Part shown: one piece after another, positions 46,229-58,200 of the stretch
Layout of the letters: each line of letters starts with the position of its first letter
Numbering within the stretch: position 1 is the stretch's first letter
Assembly (NCBI GenBank): GCA_002189035.1
Contig: CM007990.1
Location: 434,001-498,000, forward strand
DNA from: Utricularia gibba
Taxonomy: Eukaryota; Streptophyta; Magnoliopsida; Lamiales; Lentibulariaceae
Direction: 5' to 3'
Length of the DNA: 64,000 nucleotides
The notes under the pieces: model-generated
Database searches by the model: none
Told to the model about the DNA's origin: nothing
What the model saw: only the letters and a program-made list of their open reading frames with translations
Program-made: the position numbers and the translations under genes

Positions 46229-49200
46229 TCATGCAGTTTGTTGGACTTGCCTGTGGATCAGCAACATCCAGTCGGGGTAGCCGTTGGCTCCGCCGAAATT
46301 GTCCTCCACTAGATTATTCAGAAAGAAGTAGCCTTCTCCTGGTTTTTCGCCTTGTCTCACGAGGCGGCATAATTGGAAGTATGATGGGTCACTCTCTCGG
46401 AACTTATTAAGTATCTTCATGAGCTTTCTTGAAATCGCATTCTCCTTCTGTGTAAGGTAAACCTGCATTAAAAGAATCAAGGATCATCTCAGACTAGATA
46501 CAATGAATGCAATGAAAATTGAAATTAGACACCATATGAGGCAGAGTTACAAAAAAATGGAAGATAGCTTAATTGATCAGAACTTGGTATTTTTTGAACT
46601 GCCATGAAGGAACAGAATCGGAATCATCAGGTAAGAAGCTTGCCTTGGAGATATCTGCCGAGAAATCATCCCCAAGTAGGCTCCTAATTATATCAGGTGA
46701 TAGGGAATTTCCAAACCATATGACAAATTGAAAGCCGTTGTCCAAGATATAAAGACATCTGGGATCTAAGCTCTGTGCGGTAAGTGGCAGCTTCGGTGCA
46801 ACATTTTCAAAGTCCCCAGGCTGAGAAGAGATACATCGTAAGGCATGCTTCGAAGATTAGGTATTACAGTTACAATTAAAAGATGAGAATAAAAAAAGCT
46901 TACTTTAATAAGGATGTCGTCTACCCGGACAAGAGTAGGATACAGAAGCTTCAACAATTTTTTAACTGGTAGAGCCATCATGGTAAATCCAGCTGCAGAG
47001 CGCTCATCAAGCTGCGCATCAGCATATCCACCACGTAATGGAACTGATTTAGCTATGGCTAATCCATACAAGGATAAGAATTTTAATGAATCTGGGAAGA
47101 TCAGCCGTCCGGACAGGCGATGCTGTACAGCATACAGATTTTTGTATTCTCTGAGGGCCTTGACTATCCGGAGTTGGACAGAATTCCGAGCATCTTCCAG
47201 CTTGTAAGACAAACTTTTTTCAATTGCTGCAATATTCAATAGTGATGAAAATTTTAGTTCCCACTGGGTTTGAGAAAAAAGCAGATGCTGGGAAAAAAAA
47301 AGGTGATTTCTCATACCCAGCCTGGTAAGCAAAGATACAACAGCACCCACATCAGCCAGGCGATACATTTGTCCGAGGTCTGAAACAACAGGCGCAGCAG
47401 ATGTATGCACTCGAATGCGCCTTTCCCCTGAAGACGATGTATATCTTTGAAATAGTTAAGTTTCATTGTCATTGATCATTAACTAAAAAAGCACAGAGAT
47501 GTAAAGAATCCCAAGAAGTAACATCATTTTAAAATAACGAAAAAAAATACACAGGCTATTCATGATATATATCTCAGCACTGTAATAAGAAGGATACAAC
47601 AGTGCCACTTGGAAATACACAGTTGTTGTTGTCAGTAATGTATCTTCTAGGGATAACTGTGCTCCATAGGCCTTATCACAGTCAACAGCTGGGAGAGAGA
47701 TCAAGTCCGTAGATCTCATCATGAAGTTTCCATGAAAGGATGTGAAACGCACACCTACAAAGCAAAACGACTAGTTCAAAAAACATGAAGGCCACTACAA
47801 AGAATAATAAAAAAGAAATCTATACCTTTTCCACATCTTATCCTCATGACTGATTCCCAAGCAGTGTCTCTGGTGAGATCTCTGCTAAGTTCATGTTGCA
47901 GCCTATCTTTATGAACGCTTGAATGGAAATTGGGATAGTAATACACCTGACCGCCAGTATACTTGGCCAGAGTTCCTGGTGAGTTACATAAAATACATAT
48001 GCTAATCATAGTCATCCATGGAAAACTTGTTTGAAAGTACACATATGGAAAAAAATTTCGATACGTAAGAGGATTTCAATCATTTTGTAACAAATAAAAA
48101 TGATGAAAAGTACTGCATCGTAATTCAAAAAATACAATTCAGCCACCAAAAACCCTTTAACTGTTTTCTCAGTAACAAAAAGAATTGAAACATCGCAATT
48201 CTTTGATATCTCAAGGTTTCTGTAACAAAAAACTGAATCTGAAACGAAAAGAGAAAGCAAGAAAATTAACGTAGCAACCAAAACAAGATACCCTACAATA
48301 AAAGCATTTTACAACATTGCAATGCAACCACTTACCTAAGGATGCTATGTCGGTGTACTTATCACTAAAAGAATAGACATTCACAGCAATCTGATACTTA
48401 TTTAGATCAGCAGCCATTTGCTTATAGAATGGATCTTCTGCTATTCGTAGTGTATGCTCCTTGTCTGTCCCATATAACTTGATATCATCTCCACGCAGCC
48501 TTAGGCGACCAACTCCCAGTGATGGAAGAGTATGTTGGAAAATCAACAATTTACCACCAAGTTGGCTCTAAGGAAAATGGTTAAAAAACAAGACCATCAT
48601 GCCAACATGAAAAAAAGCTCACAGTACCACAAAGTGCAATATCAGAATGAGAATCATAACAGCAAGACCTTTACAAAAAGTCAATAAAACGAAATCAAAT
48701 ATTACAAAAAACTAGATAACACTAGAAAATCTACGCACCAGAACCATGAATGTGGCTTTAAGGGCAGGGCCAAATGCAGATTCGACATTTACGTTATCAT
48801 GAAATACAGCCGGCAGCATATCAAGGAATGTATCTACCACATTCCTGGATTCTGACAAGTTCACAAGAAGGTCATCTGGTAATGGAACAAATATATCTTC
48901 CAAATCCGAGATGACCATCATCTGAGGTTGCATCAACGATGACTAGTGCAAGAGAAAGTCATGTTACTCGCCATATAAAGTTGTAGAAATTAAAAGGTTT
49001 TTTAGATCACATGCCTTCATGTTGTAGAAGTGTATGGTGCTATCATAAGTGATGAATCCAATCTGCGTCCTTGGATACCCAGGGAGACTGTCCAAACATG
49101 ACTTAATAGTTTGTGCCATGACCTGTAAAACAGGATACTTAAGCAAGTTTAACAAACAAAATATTTTTCCTGCTAAGTCTATCCTAAATTTGGTACAAAA

Positions 49201-50885
49201 TACTGTAATGAGAGGTCAGTAAGTTACTTGACAGCAACAAAAGAAATTACAATTACCTCAAGCATCCCACTTTGAACAGCAGATAGCGATACATCAATAA
49301 GAAAAAAATACGTAGGTGGCATTGGAGGGCGGACCATGTATTCAGCTGGAGCTATAATATCAACACTGCCCTTGTAAGTTCGGGCCTCTGATCTAAATCT
49401 ACTCTTCTTCCATTACCATCAATGTGAGCAAAATAATCGCCAGGAACTGAAAAGAAATGTTATCATAGATAAGTGCATGCCTAGATCCATTGGCAGGTCT
49501 CAGTTAGTAAAACATCGTAGCCACACATGCCATATTATATGTGCTCGAATCAAATGGCAATATGAAAGCCATATTATGGTCATAACAAAAAGGCTCTCCA
49601 AATCATATGAAAAAAATGGGATCTTATTTTCCAAATAAAAAACGGAAATTCAGAAAAAAAAAACTGACCATCATTTAAAAGTGAACAAATATTGCACCTC
49701 CATTTTCTCCCATTGTCTGTGAACACGACATAAGGGTTAATATAAGTACGGCATCGTCTACACCGTATTATGCCAGTTGTCGCAAAATTAACTACTGGAA
49801 CTTCATCCTGGAGGAAAATTACGTGATAGACAGATTAAATATACAGTGAATACAACAGGACATAGATCACATAAACCACAGAAAGGGTAACTAACCCCAG
49901 CAGGAGATTCAGCCAAAGGGCAGACAACAACACCTAGAGGCAAATGCCACCTAGAACACAATGATTGGGAACTCGGTACGCCACTTGTGGTCAGTCTAAC
50001 AAACCTTGAGCTGCAATTAGACGGATACATTTCAGAAAGAGAATTTGATTCAATGTCACCATCCAAAGGTCTTGGTAAAGATAGAGCATCAATTCCCCCA
50101 TCAAAAGATCCTGGGGCAGAACCAATTGTAAGTGAGTTAAAATCTTCCACCAAACCCTGAGCTGTAGAACTGGGTGGCGGGATCCCAACTTGTGCTACTT
50201 GGTTTCCTGGATAGACTGTGCCCATTGGGGTCGACATTGGTGGACTTGGATAAGGTACTTGTTGGGAAAGATAAGATGATGATAGGTTGGGCGGACCATA
50301 ACTTCCAAACTGTGGCAAAGAAGTAGGAGGATCCAGGGGAGGAGCTTGAGAAATAAAGCCTGAGGGCATATTTGTGGACTCTGGAATTGCAGCCCGTGGT
50401 GTTCCACTGCCAGTCACATAAGGTTGCCTTCCGAATGATTGAACAGATGGTTGACCAACAGGACCCAGCGAAGAGCTTTGAGGTTGTTGAGCAGGCACAG
50501 GTATGTTTGGATGATAGTGACCACCTCTGAGGTTTTGAGGACCGACAGGTAATTGACTGGGTTGGGGTTGTGGAAGAAAAGAAACAGGAGGAGGACCAGG
50601 AACTGGAGGCCTGAATGGCGGAGGTACAGAAGAGGGTGGTCCATATGCGGATGGGTGTGGTCTAAGTTGTTCGCTTGAAATACTTGATGGAGGCCTAATT
50701 CCAGGGCCTTCTGATCCAGCAATCTGCCCACTAGAGAAAGGAGGCACCTGAAAGTGAGATGCAATAGGCGGTGCAGGTCTAACAGCTGATGGCTCTGACG
50801 ATACAAATGGGGATAGGTTTGGCTGGGCAGAAAAACCTGCTGGAGGAGGTCGAAATGGGTAGCTTGGACGATTGGAATTTTCCAT
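46229..50885 (-). CDS. SEC24A: COPII coat subunit SEC24A, frameshifted
   Basis: SEC24 selects cargo in the COPII coat that buds vesicles from the ER. Twelve exons: 49896-50885, 49669-49807, 49257-49446, 49015-49122, 48739-48942, 48336-48567, 47826-47975, 47598-47754, 47317-47444, 46904-47226, 46644-46820 and 46229-46462. The N-terminal 300 residues are Pro/Gln-rich. The zinc finger is [14 protein letters not shown]. The trunk includes [11 protein letters not shown] and [19 protein letters not shown]. The gelsolin-like end has [18 protein letters not shown]. Exon 3 loses one base: DQRPELT must continue as [13 protein letters not shown], but the two-T run at 49372-49373 (AA on the coding strand) should be three. 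With it the length is 1010 aa. Introns after exons 4 and 11 use GC donors (AAG|GCATGT, AAG|GCAAGC). Confidence 0.95.
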
Positions 50886-51856
50886 TCCAATGAGAATTAT
50901 GCTCTGAGCCTGACATAGCGAGGTAAAGGTGGTATCTGTAAGTCATCATGCACCCAACATACCACGCATGAAGCAAGATAAGAACACACATTCTACGTTT
51001 GAAAATAAATACAAAAAGCTACCCTTTGCAGTGGAAACATTAGCCGAGATCTTTATCAAGCAAGAGAAATCATACATCAACAAAATTTAAACCCATTACC
51101 ACACTGCAGATGAGCTATTTTAGCTAGATATAGTAGGAAATCTAACCTTATAAGATAAAAGCTAGAGATACTTATACTATTCCTTGCAATTCCTCTTCAA
51201 GGGCAATGCTCATGAAAAACAGAAGATAGGAAAATGCAGGGACTACTTCAACTAAAATGCTAGACAACCAACACAACGGAGCCAATGAAATACGTGAAAC
51301 CACACAATTTGAGAAATCAAAATACCCGATACCAAAAAAACAAGACTAATGCCACAAACAATTACTCCCAGTGACCAGAATTAGGGCAAAGCCAACCGGC
51401 GTAATGCAAAAACCTTCAGTCTGATTACCCATCACCAGTACAATTAAGAACATACCAGAAAATTCTAACCTGATGGAAGATCTCAGCGCAGCGTTGAGGA
51501 AACCGATGAGAAAAAGGTCGTCAGCTCGCGATCGCGGAGAAGATTAAGAATATGAAGGTCTTTGTCGCAATTCTCTAGATTCAGGAAGGCGGAGATGGGC
51601 ACAATCTAGAACCACGGTCAGTAAAATTCTTCTTCTCACACGTATGGGCTAAAGCTCAAGCCCAGAAGTGCAGGCTGAGTCGTGGCCCATTGCTACTGGA
51701 TTAACTTGCAGAAGAAATGGTGGATAAATTACACCTAATCAAAAACCCTAAATCGAAAGAAATGGTTTCTTAGGTGGATTTTCATGGGGGACTCCGGCCT
51801 GGAGGGACCGGGTCTGGTTCACCGGCGTGTTGAACGCCGCACTCTGAAGTGTGGCG
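50886..51856. promoter_or_regulatory. Shared divergent promoter SEC24A / PPR, with telo-box
   Basis: The region holds the SEC24A leader and probable leader intron (50886 to about 51590). Between about 51640 and 51690 are GGGCT, GCCCA and TGGCCCATT elements (site II type). A telo-box (AAAACCCTAA) lies at about 51742-51752, some 105 bp before the PPR start. Site II and telo-box pairs are known marks of plant housekeeping and organelle-biogenesis promoters. Confidence 0.6.
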
Positions 51857-54661
51857 ATGGCAGCCCTTATCCATTACGCTTTGGGCTCAGTGGATGTCTC
51901 GGCACCTCGATGTTGTCTCGACGGAGCTCACAAAACCCAGCAGCCGAAATCCTTTCCAGACTCCGTTAGCTTGAAAAAATCAGTGCTGCAACTTTCTGAT
52001 GAATCACTGGTTATAGGAAAAGGGACCTCGGATGAAGCTTACTCGGTGGTACTTGATCATTGTGCGAGCCATAAATTGCATTCACTTGGCAAACAAATCC
52101 ACACGCATATCGCGAAACGTAACAATGTGCATGATTTGGCGTTTCTGGGGACTAAACTCGTCCTCATGTATGGTAAATGTGGTTTTCTGGTTGACGCGAC
52201 TGAATTGTTTGATGAAATGCCTGAAAGGAGCGTCTTCACCTATAATGCAATGCTTGGTGCTTATGTGTCGAGTGGAAAACATTGGGAAGCGGTTGAGTTG
52301 TTTGCTGAGATGCAGTTCTCAGGTATCTCTGGAGATGCGCATACTTGTAGTTGCATGCTGAAGGCCTGCGCAGGTGCTCAAGCTGAGAGTGTTGGGTCAC
52401 AAATTCATGGATATGCAATCAAGTCTGGCTTTTTTAATAATGCTATCGTAGTTAATTCACTTCTGAACTTTTATGAAAAGTGTGGCAATTTAAATGATGC
52501 AAAATTGCTGTTTGATAGCACAGGACGAGGTGATGCAGTTTTCTGGAATACAATGATTTCTGCATATGCTTCCAATGGGATGATGGATGAAGCGATGTTG
52601 GCTTTTGGAGAAATGCAGAATGAGGCAGTCTCTCCTAGCTCATATACTTTTGTTGCAGCTCTAAAGTCCTGCGAGGAGCTCTCCTGCGGAATGCAAATTC
52701 ATGCACTTGTTTTGAAGTATAATCTTGCATCTGATGGATACGTTGGGAATGCATTACTTGTCATGTATTCAAAATGCGGTAAGGTACCTGAAGCTGAAAA
52801 GGTCTTCTGCAGTATAACCAACAAAGATGACATATCCTGGAATTCAATGCTGACTGCATATGTGCACAATGGAATGTATGATGCATCTATTGATTTTTTT
52901 GTTGAGATGGCAGCAGGTGGTAGAGAACCTGACCATGTTTCAATCATTGGAGTTCTTTCAGCATGCGGAAGATCTGGTAACCAGTTCAGTGGAATGGAAG
53001 TTCATTCTTTCGCTTTAAGAAATGGGATGGACATGTATCTTCAAGTGGGTAACACCATCGTTGACATGTATGCAAAATGTTCCAATACGAGGTATATGGA
53101 AGACGCCTTCAAAAGGATATCCCAAAAAGACTGTATTTCCTTTACAACAATCATAGCTGGCTATGTTCAGAACTATTGTTTTATGAAGGCCTTGCAAACA
53201 TTCCGTGAGGCACCATTGAGGAATATTGTTGTTGATGAATTGATGACAGAATCTCTCTTGCTAGCCTCTCGAGGGTTGAAATGCATTTCAAAAGTGAGGG
53301 AGATCCATGGCTACATAATAAGAAAACGGTTGTCAGATACTGCACTGCAGAACACTTTAGTGGAATCCTATGGAGCTTGTGGGGAAGTAAACATCGCCAG
53401 AAATATTTTTCAACTTATTGAAGCGAAAACTGTTGTATCCTGGACAAGTATGATAACATGTTACGTTAATAATGGTCTTGCCAGTAATGCACTTCAACAC
53501 TCATTTGATATGATCAAAGCAGGTGTTGATCTAGACTCGGTTGCAATTTTAAGTATTCTATCATCTGTTTCAGTTTTATCAGCTCTAAGGAAGACAAAAG
53601 AGATTCACAGTTTTCTGGTTAGGAGGTGCATGCATTTAGATGAATCCATTGCCAGCTCCCTCATAGATACGTATGCAAACTGTGGTGCTTTAGACACTTC
53701 ACACAAGATCTTCAGTTCGCTCAAGAGTACAGATTTAGTTTTATGGACTAGCATGATAAATGCATATGGAATGCATGGCCAAGGTATGAAAGCCATAGAA
53801 CTCTTCATGAAAATGGAGGCTGAGAACTTTGTTCCTGACCATGTGACATTCTTAGCACTCTTATCTGCATGCAGTCATTCTGGACTAGTGGATCAAGGCC
53901 TGGGATTTTATAATCGTATGCTGTCTGTATACAGAATAGAAACATGGCCTGAACACTACGCCTGTGTAGTTGATCTTCTTGGTCGAGCAAATCGCCTAAA
54001 AGAAGCATTTGATCTTATCCAAGGCATGAAAATACCCCCTCCGGCTGCTGTATGGTCTGCTCTCCTCAGTGCCTGCAGAGAACATTCTAACATGGTGATC
54101 GGAGAAATAGCTGCAAGGAAGGTTCTTGAATCGGATCCCCGGAATCCCGGTCACTATGTACTCATATCAAACATGTACTCCGCAGCAGAGAGATGGAAAG
54201 ATGCACAAGAAGTGAGAACAGCAATGAAGTCCAAGGGACTGAAGAAAGAGCCTGGCTGTAGCTGGATTGAAATTGGAGACAAGATGCACACTTTCACAGC
54301 AAGAGATGCCTCTCATCCACAGTCCGATGCAATCTTCAACAAACTCTCCGAGATAACCAATGAATCAGAGACGACAGGAGGTTACAAAGCAGACACAAGA
54401 TGGGTATTGCATGACATCCCAGAGGAAGAGAAGGTGAAGATGCTTCATGGACACAGTGAGAGGCTGGCTTTAGCTTATGGGATTCTCATGACCGCAGATG
54501 GGAATCCCATCAGGATCACCAAAAACCTGCGAGTCTGTGGAGACTGTCACCATTTCTTCAAGGTAGCTTCCAAGATCTACAAGCGTGAGATTCTCTTGAA
54601 AGATGCCTTTAGATACCATCAGTTTAGAGATGGGCTTTGCTCGTGTGGTGATTTTTGGTGA
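51857..54661 (+). CDS. OTP86: PPR protein, DYW class, OTP86-like chloroplast RNA editing factor
   Basis: Single-exon gene of 934 aa, frame intact. PPR repeats of the P-L-S pattern run from residue about 55 to 760 (for example LVLMYGKCGFLVDATELFDE, SKCGKVPEAEKVFCSI). The E/E+ extension and DYW deaminase domain follow, with HSERLALAYG (HxE zinc and catalytic motif) and VCGDCHHFFK (CxxC). The end is CSCGDFW, a variant of the usual DYW. Its repeat order and phrases such as QVGNTIVDMYAKCSNTRYME agree best with Arabidopsis OTP86, which edits chloroplast rps14. The orthology is inferred. The start is the ATG at 51857; GTG at 51851 lies just upstream. Confidence 0.9.
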   Translation: MAALIHYALGSVDVSAPRCCLDGAHKTQQPKSFPDSVSLKKSVLQLSDESLVIGKGTSDEAYSVVLDHCASHKLHSLGKQIHTHIAKRNNVHDLAFLGTKLVLMYGKCGFLVDATELFDEMPERSVFTYNAMLGAYVSSGKHWEAVELFAEMQFSGISGDAHTCSCMLKACAGAQAESVGSQIHGYAIKSGFFNNAIVVNSLLNFYEKCGNLNDAKLLFDSTGRGDAVFWNTMISAYASNGMMDEAMLAFGEMQNEAVSPSSYTFVAALKSCEELSCGMQIHALVLKYNLASDGYVGNALLVMYSKCGKVPEAEKVFCSITNKDDISWNSMLTAYVHNGMYDASIDFFVEMAAGGREPDHVSIIGVLSACGRSGNQFSGMEVHSFALRNGMDMYLQVGNTIVDMYAKCSNTRYMEDAFKRISQKDCISFTTIIAGYVQNYCFMKALQTFREAPLRNIVVDELMTESLLLASRGLKCISKVREIHGYIIRKRLSDTALQNTLVESYGACGEVNIARNIFQLIEAKTVVSWTSMITCYVNNGLASNALQHSFDMIKAGVDLDSVAILSILSSVSVLSALRKTKEIHSFLVRRCMHLDESIASSLIDTYANCGALDTSHKIFSSLKSTDLVLWTSMINAYGMHGQGMKAIELFMKMEAENFVPDHVTFLALLSACSHSGLVDQGLGFYNRMLSVYRIETWPEHYACVVDLLGRANRLKEAFDLIQGMKIPPPAAVWSALLSACREHSNMVIGEIAARKVLESDPRNPGHYVLISNMYSAAERWKDAQEVRTAMKSKGLKKEPGCSWIEIGDKMHTFTARDASHPQSDAIFNKLSEITNESETTGGYKADTRWVLHDIPEEEKVKMLHGHSERLALAYGILMTADGNPIRITKNLRVCGDCHHFFKVASKIYKREILLKDAFRYHQFRDGLCSCGDFW

Positions 54662-55292
54662 TGGTATCCCGCATCGGTTATAGAAATAAAATGTTTTTAA
54701 CTAAAAGTATCATCTTAATCTTGTATGAATATTTTAGTGATACTTTCTTCTAATATGTTGTATTTTCAGTATCTTACAGGATTAAGAAGGTTGACATAGG
54801 AGTTTTGAAAATAAGAAAAATATTTTATTTTGAATATTTTAAAATTATAATATAAATACTTACAAATAATAATTAAAAAATGATTAAATAAATTGATTAG
54901 CAGGAATAAGGCGTGAGTGGGGAAGAAGATGTAATTAGTAGCATTAATGGTGGATGGATGGATCGGGCGGAGATTTGATCGGGTTTCTGCGCGGCTCCAA
55001 ACTGCTGCTGGAGTTTGCTCACTCACTCTCCCCGTACGCCTATTGAATACCTTGAAGATCTAGTATTCCTCTGGATCCGTGCATTATTGAACTTTTTCAC
55101 GAGAATGGGGGGGACTGGGTGTTCCTCGCTGCTATACAAAACCTATGGCCTACGCCTTCTTAATATTCCGCCCTCTTCCGTTTTTCAGGCCTGTTGAGAA
55201 TTTTATATGAAACCAATTGCTGTTGCGGTTATCTGTTTTGACCTTCGTTTATGCGATTTTACGCGTCTGAATCAGCTGCATTCTGGAAATTA
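54662..55292. other. Spacer PPR / GBP-like, AT-rich then promoter
   Basis: AT-rich block at 54690-54900 (PPR 3'UTR), then a mixed-composition leader of the GBP-like gene. No gene seen. Confidence 0.45.
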
Positions 55293-58200
55293 ATGATACC
55301 CAGATCAGGGAGGATGAAGGGGCTCAGGGGGTTCACCGTTTGGTTTCTATTTCTTGCGTTTTTTGCGACTGGGGTGTTTTCTATTGAGAATTTTCGTCAA
55401 GCGTGAGTGCCCCTTGATTCTAGAATGGTACTTTACATGCATTTACTTTCTTTTATGTGCATTTGGCTTGTCTCCGCATCGTGGCTCTTGTTTTGCCAAT
55501 CGCGTCTGGCATTTCTGTGTTTGTATGCGGGCATCATATGTTTGTTGTTCTTTTTACAGTTGGTTGTACGTGTGCCTTTTTCCGCGCATCATTTATCCCT
55601 GCGGAAGGCGTTTGTTTGCTTTTCACCTGTATTTCCGTGGCAGTATTATCTGACTGCCTGAATTCTATGTGGGTGTAATTTCCTGTGCATATTTATTGTG
55701 GGCTCGCTGCCTTTGAATTTGTCATGATGTCGGCTTATTTCATTTGCTTTAAAGATCTGATTTTTTGAATAATATGCACACGTTAAATTCAAAATGAAGT
55801 ACTTGTTAACGTAATAAATTCAGGCATGCTGCAGTCAAATGAAAGTTCCTTTTTTCATGCCCTACGTTGTTTCATTAACTTTTATCATGCGTGGCTGGTG
55901 GCATCTTATGAGATGTACCTGAATGTTTGGTTGTTAAAGTGCACCTGATGTTGTATGTACATTTTTCTTTTGATTATTTCCATTCAGGTTTCCGATAATA
56001 GAGCCAGATCCTGGTCACACAAAGCTACGCCTCTCAGATGAAGGCTTGAAGGCTATTGAGAGAATCACTACTCCCATAGCTGCTGTTTCCGTAAGACTCA
56101 TCTATGTTGCCAGCATGTGAATATAAACATTTGACTGAATTCTATTTTTTGCAAAAGAATAGTTTGATTATGTGACAGTTAAGTAACCTCATTTTATGCT
56201 TGGTCGCTTGAAAGTATAGGAAGAGTTCAAGTCCTTTTTTGATTCCTAATCTTATTCTCTACTGATGCTAGTGTTGATGTGCATCAGGTCATTGGTCCTT
56301 ATCGTTCGGGAAAATCATTTCTTCTTAACCAGCTGCTGTCACTTTCATGTTATGAAGGTACTTCCTGGAACCCTGCCATTCTTCATCTCTGGACTTTCCT
56401 CTAATTGCAGTTATGCATGTCCTGATTTGGCAGGCTTTGGTGTTGGGCATATGCGTGATACTCAAACTAAGGGTTAGACCATAGTTTTGCAGTTTTTTGA
56501 ATACGCACAAATGGCTGAACGTGGATTTCAAATAGTTATTTATGGTTTGAATAGGTATATGGGTGTGGGCAGATCCAGTCATGGTCGATATTGATGGAGT
56601 CAAAACCTCAGTTTTCTATCTCGATACAGAGGGGTTTGAGAGTATTGGGAAATCTAATGTATATGATGACCGGTTAGTCTTGCTGCATGAGTCAGTTTGT
56701 GATTGTTGGTATGGATTATTGAGGGTTAGAACTGATATTGTTCCTGAATCTTGTATTACAGGATATTTGCCTTGGCAACTATAATGAGCTCTGTGCTTAT
56801 CTACAATCTACCAGAGACGGTTTGTGTCACTTGCCTTGGTGCCACACTTCTATTATGCCTTTCACCCATCTAACATGAACACACAATCAAATGAATCTTG
56901 AAAATCTTTTGGACCTTCAAGGCTGCAGCTATATGATGTTGCTTTTCATAAATGAATATTTGGAACATGTTTTTTAAGATCCTGTCTTGTCCTTATTTCT
57001 CCTATTGATTCATTGTTAGATACGTGAAGCAGACATATCTCGCCTGTCTTTTGCTGTGGAGCTTGCTGAAGAGTTTTATGGAAGGTTTATTATTATGTTG
57101 ATTAATCAATCATCATGCGATTTGATTTGAAGTTGACTTTGTTTTCTTGTTCTGGTACTTTTGCTATTGGGATGGTCTTCCATATGCATGGGCGTACAGA
57201 GTTAAGGTAAATCTAGTATCTCCAGATCATTTTTATCATTATAACTTTTCTTCTATATATTTCTTTTGTTTTAAAAGGAAGTGTTTCCTGCACAGTTGGA
57301 TGATCTCATATTGTTTTATGCAGGGCCAAGATGTAGCATTTGAACCGGCAAAGTTATTATGGTTAATCCAACGTGACTTTCTGCGTAAGTGTGCCACCAA
57401 TAGTCTGTAAAGGGTTTATGCAGTCAACAATTAACAGGTCTACCTTTAATTTATTTCTTTTTCCTTTTTTTTTTTGCATTGCTGTTTTTTTTTCAGAAGG
57501 GAAGTCTGTGCAAGAACTGGTCAGTGAGGCTCTTCAACGAGTCCCAAACGACAATGGTCAGCATTATACATTTCCTTAGTTGTCAGTTTTCATTAGCTAG
57601 ATGTACAATATAGATTTTGATTGGGTGAATCTATTAATTTGAACTGATTTTGAGCAGGAGACCAAAACATCGATCAGGTAAATTGAATTACTGGTCTCCT
57701 TTACTGCTCATTGGAGTATGGTAAATTGCGCTTAATCTTGTAATGATTGCTTAACAGGTTAACAAGATTCGGGAATCTTTGGCCATCATGGGAGATAACA
57801 GCACAGCCTTTAGCTTACCTCAGGTTCTTACCTTGCAACCTAATGGTTGAACGCAGTTTGGTAGCTCTGTTAGATATTTACATTAACTTAACAAAATTTT
57901 TATTTCATCAAGAAAATGATAGTTGGCAAGTATGCATGACTAAAAAAATCTGCGATCCAACTTCTGTTCTTTATAGATGTTGAAGATTCTTTCATTCTAT
58001 GAGCTTTTAGGTTCTTTCTCCAGAAAGTGTGGAAAATTGATTGGCAATGTCACTTTTGGCACAGCCTCATCTCCAACGCACAAAGCTTTGTGATTTAAGT
58101 GATAGTGACCTTGAACCTGCATATGTAAAGAAGAGGGAACAACTGAAAACAATCGTTTCCTCAATAATTCGTCCAAAGATTGTCCACGGAAAATCTCTGA

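Noticed and set aside
57384-57497. Possible premature stop in the GBP-like gene after IQRDFL
   Set aside because: A GT donor at 57385 and acceptor at 57496 remove it and restore QGKSVQ in frame.
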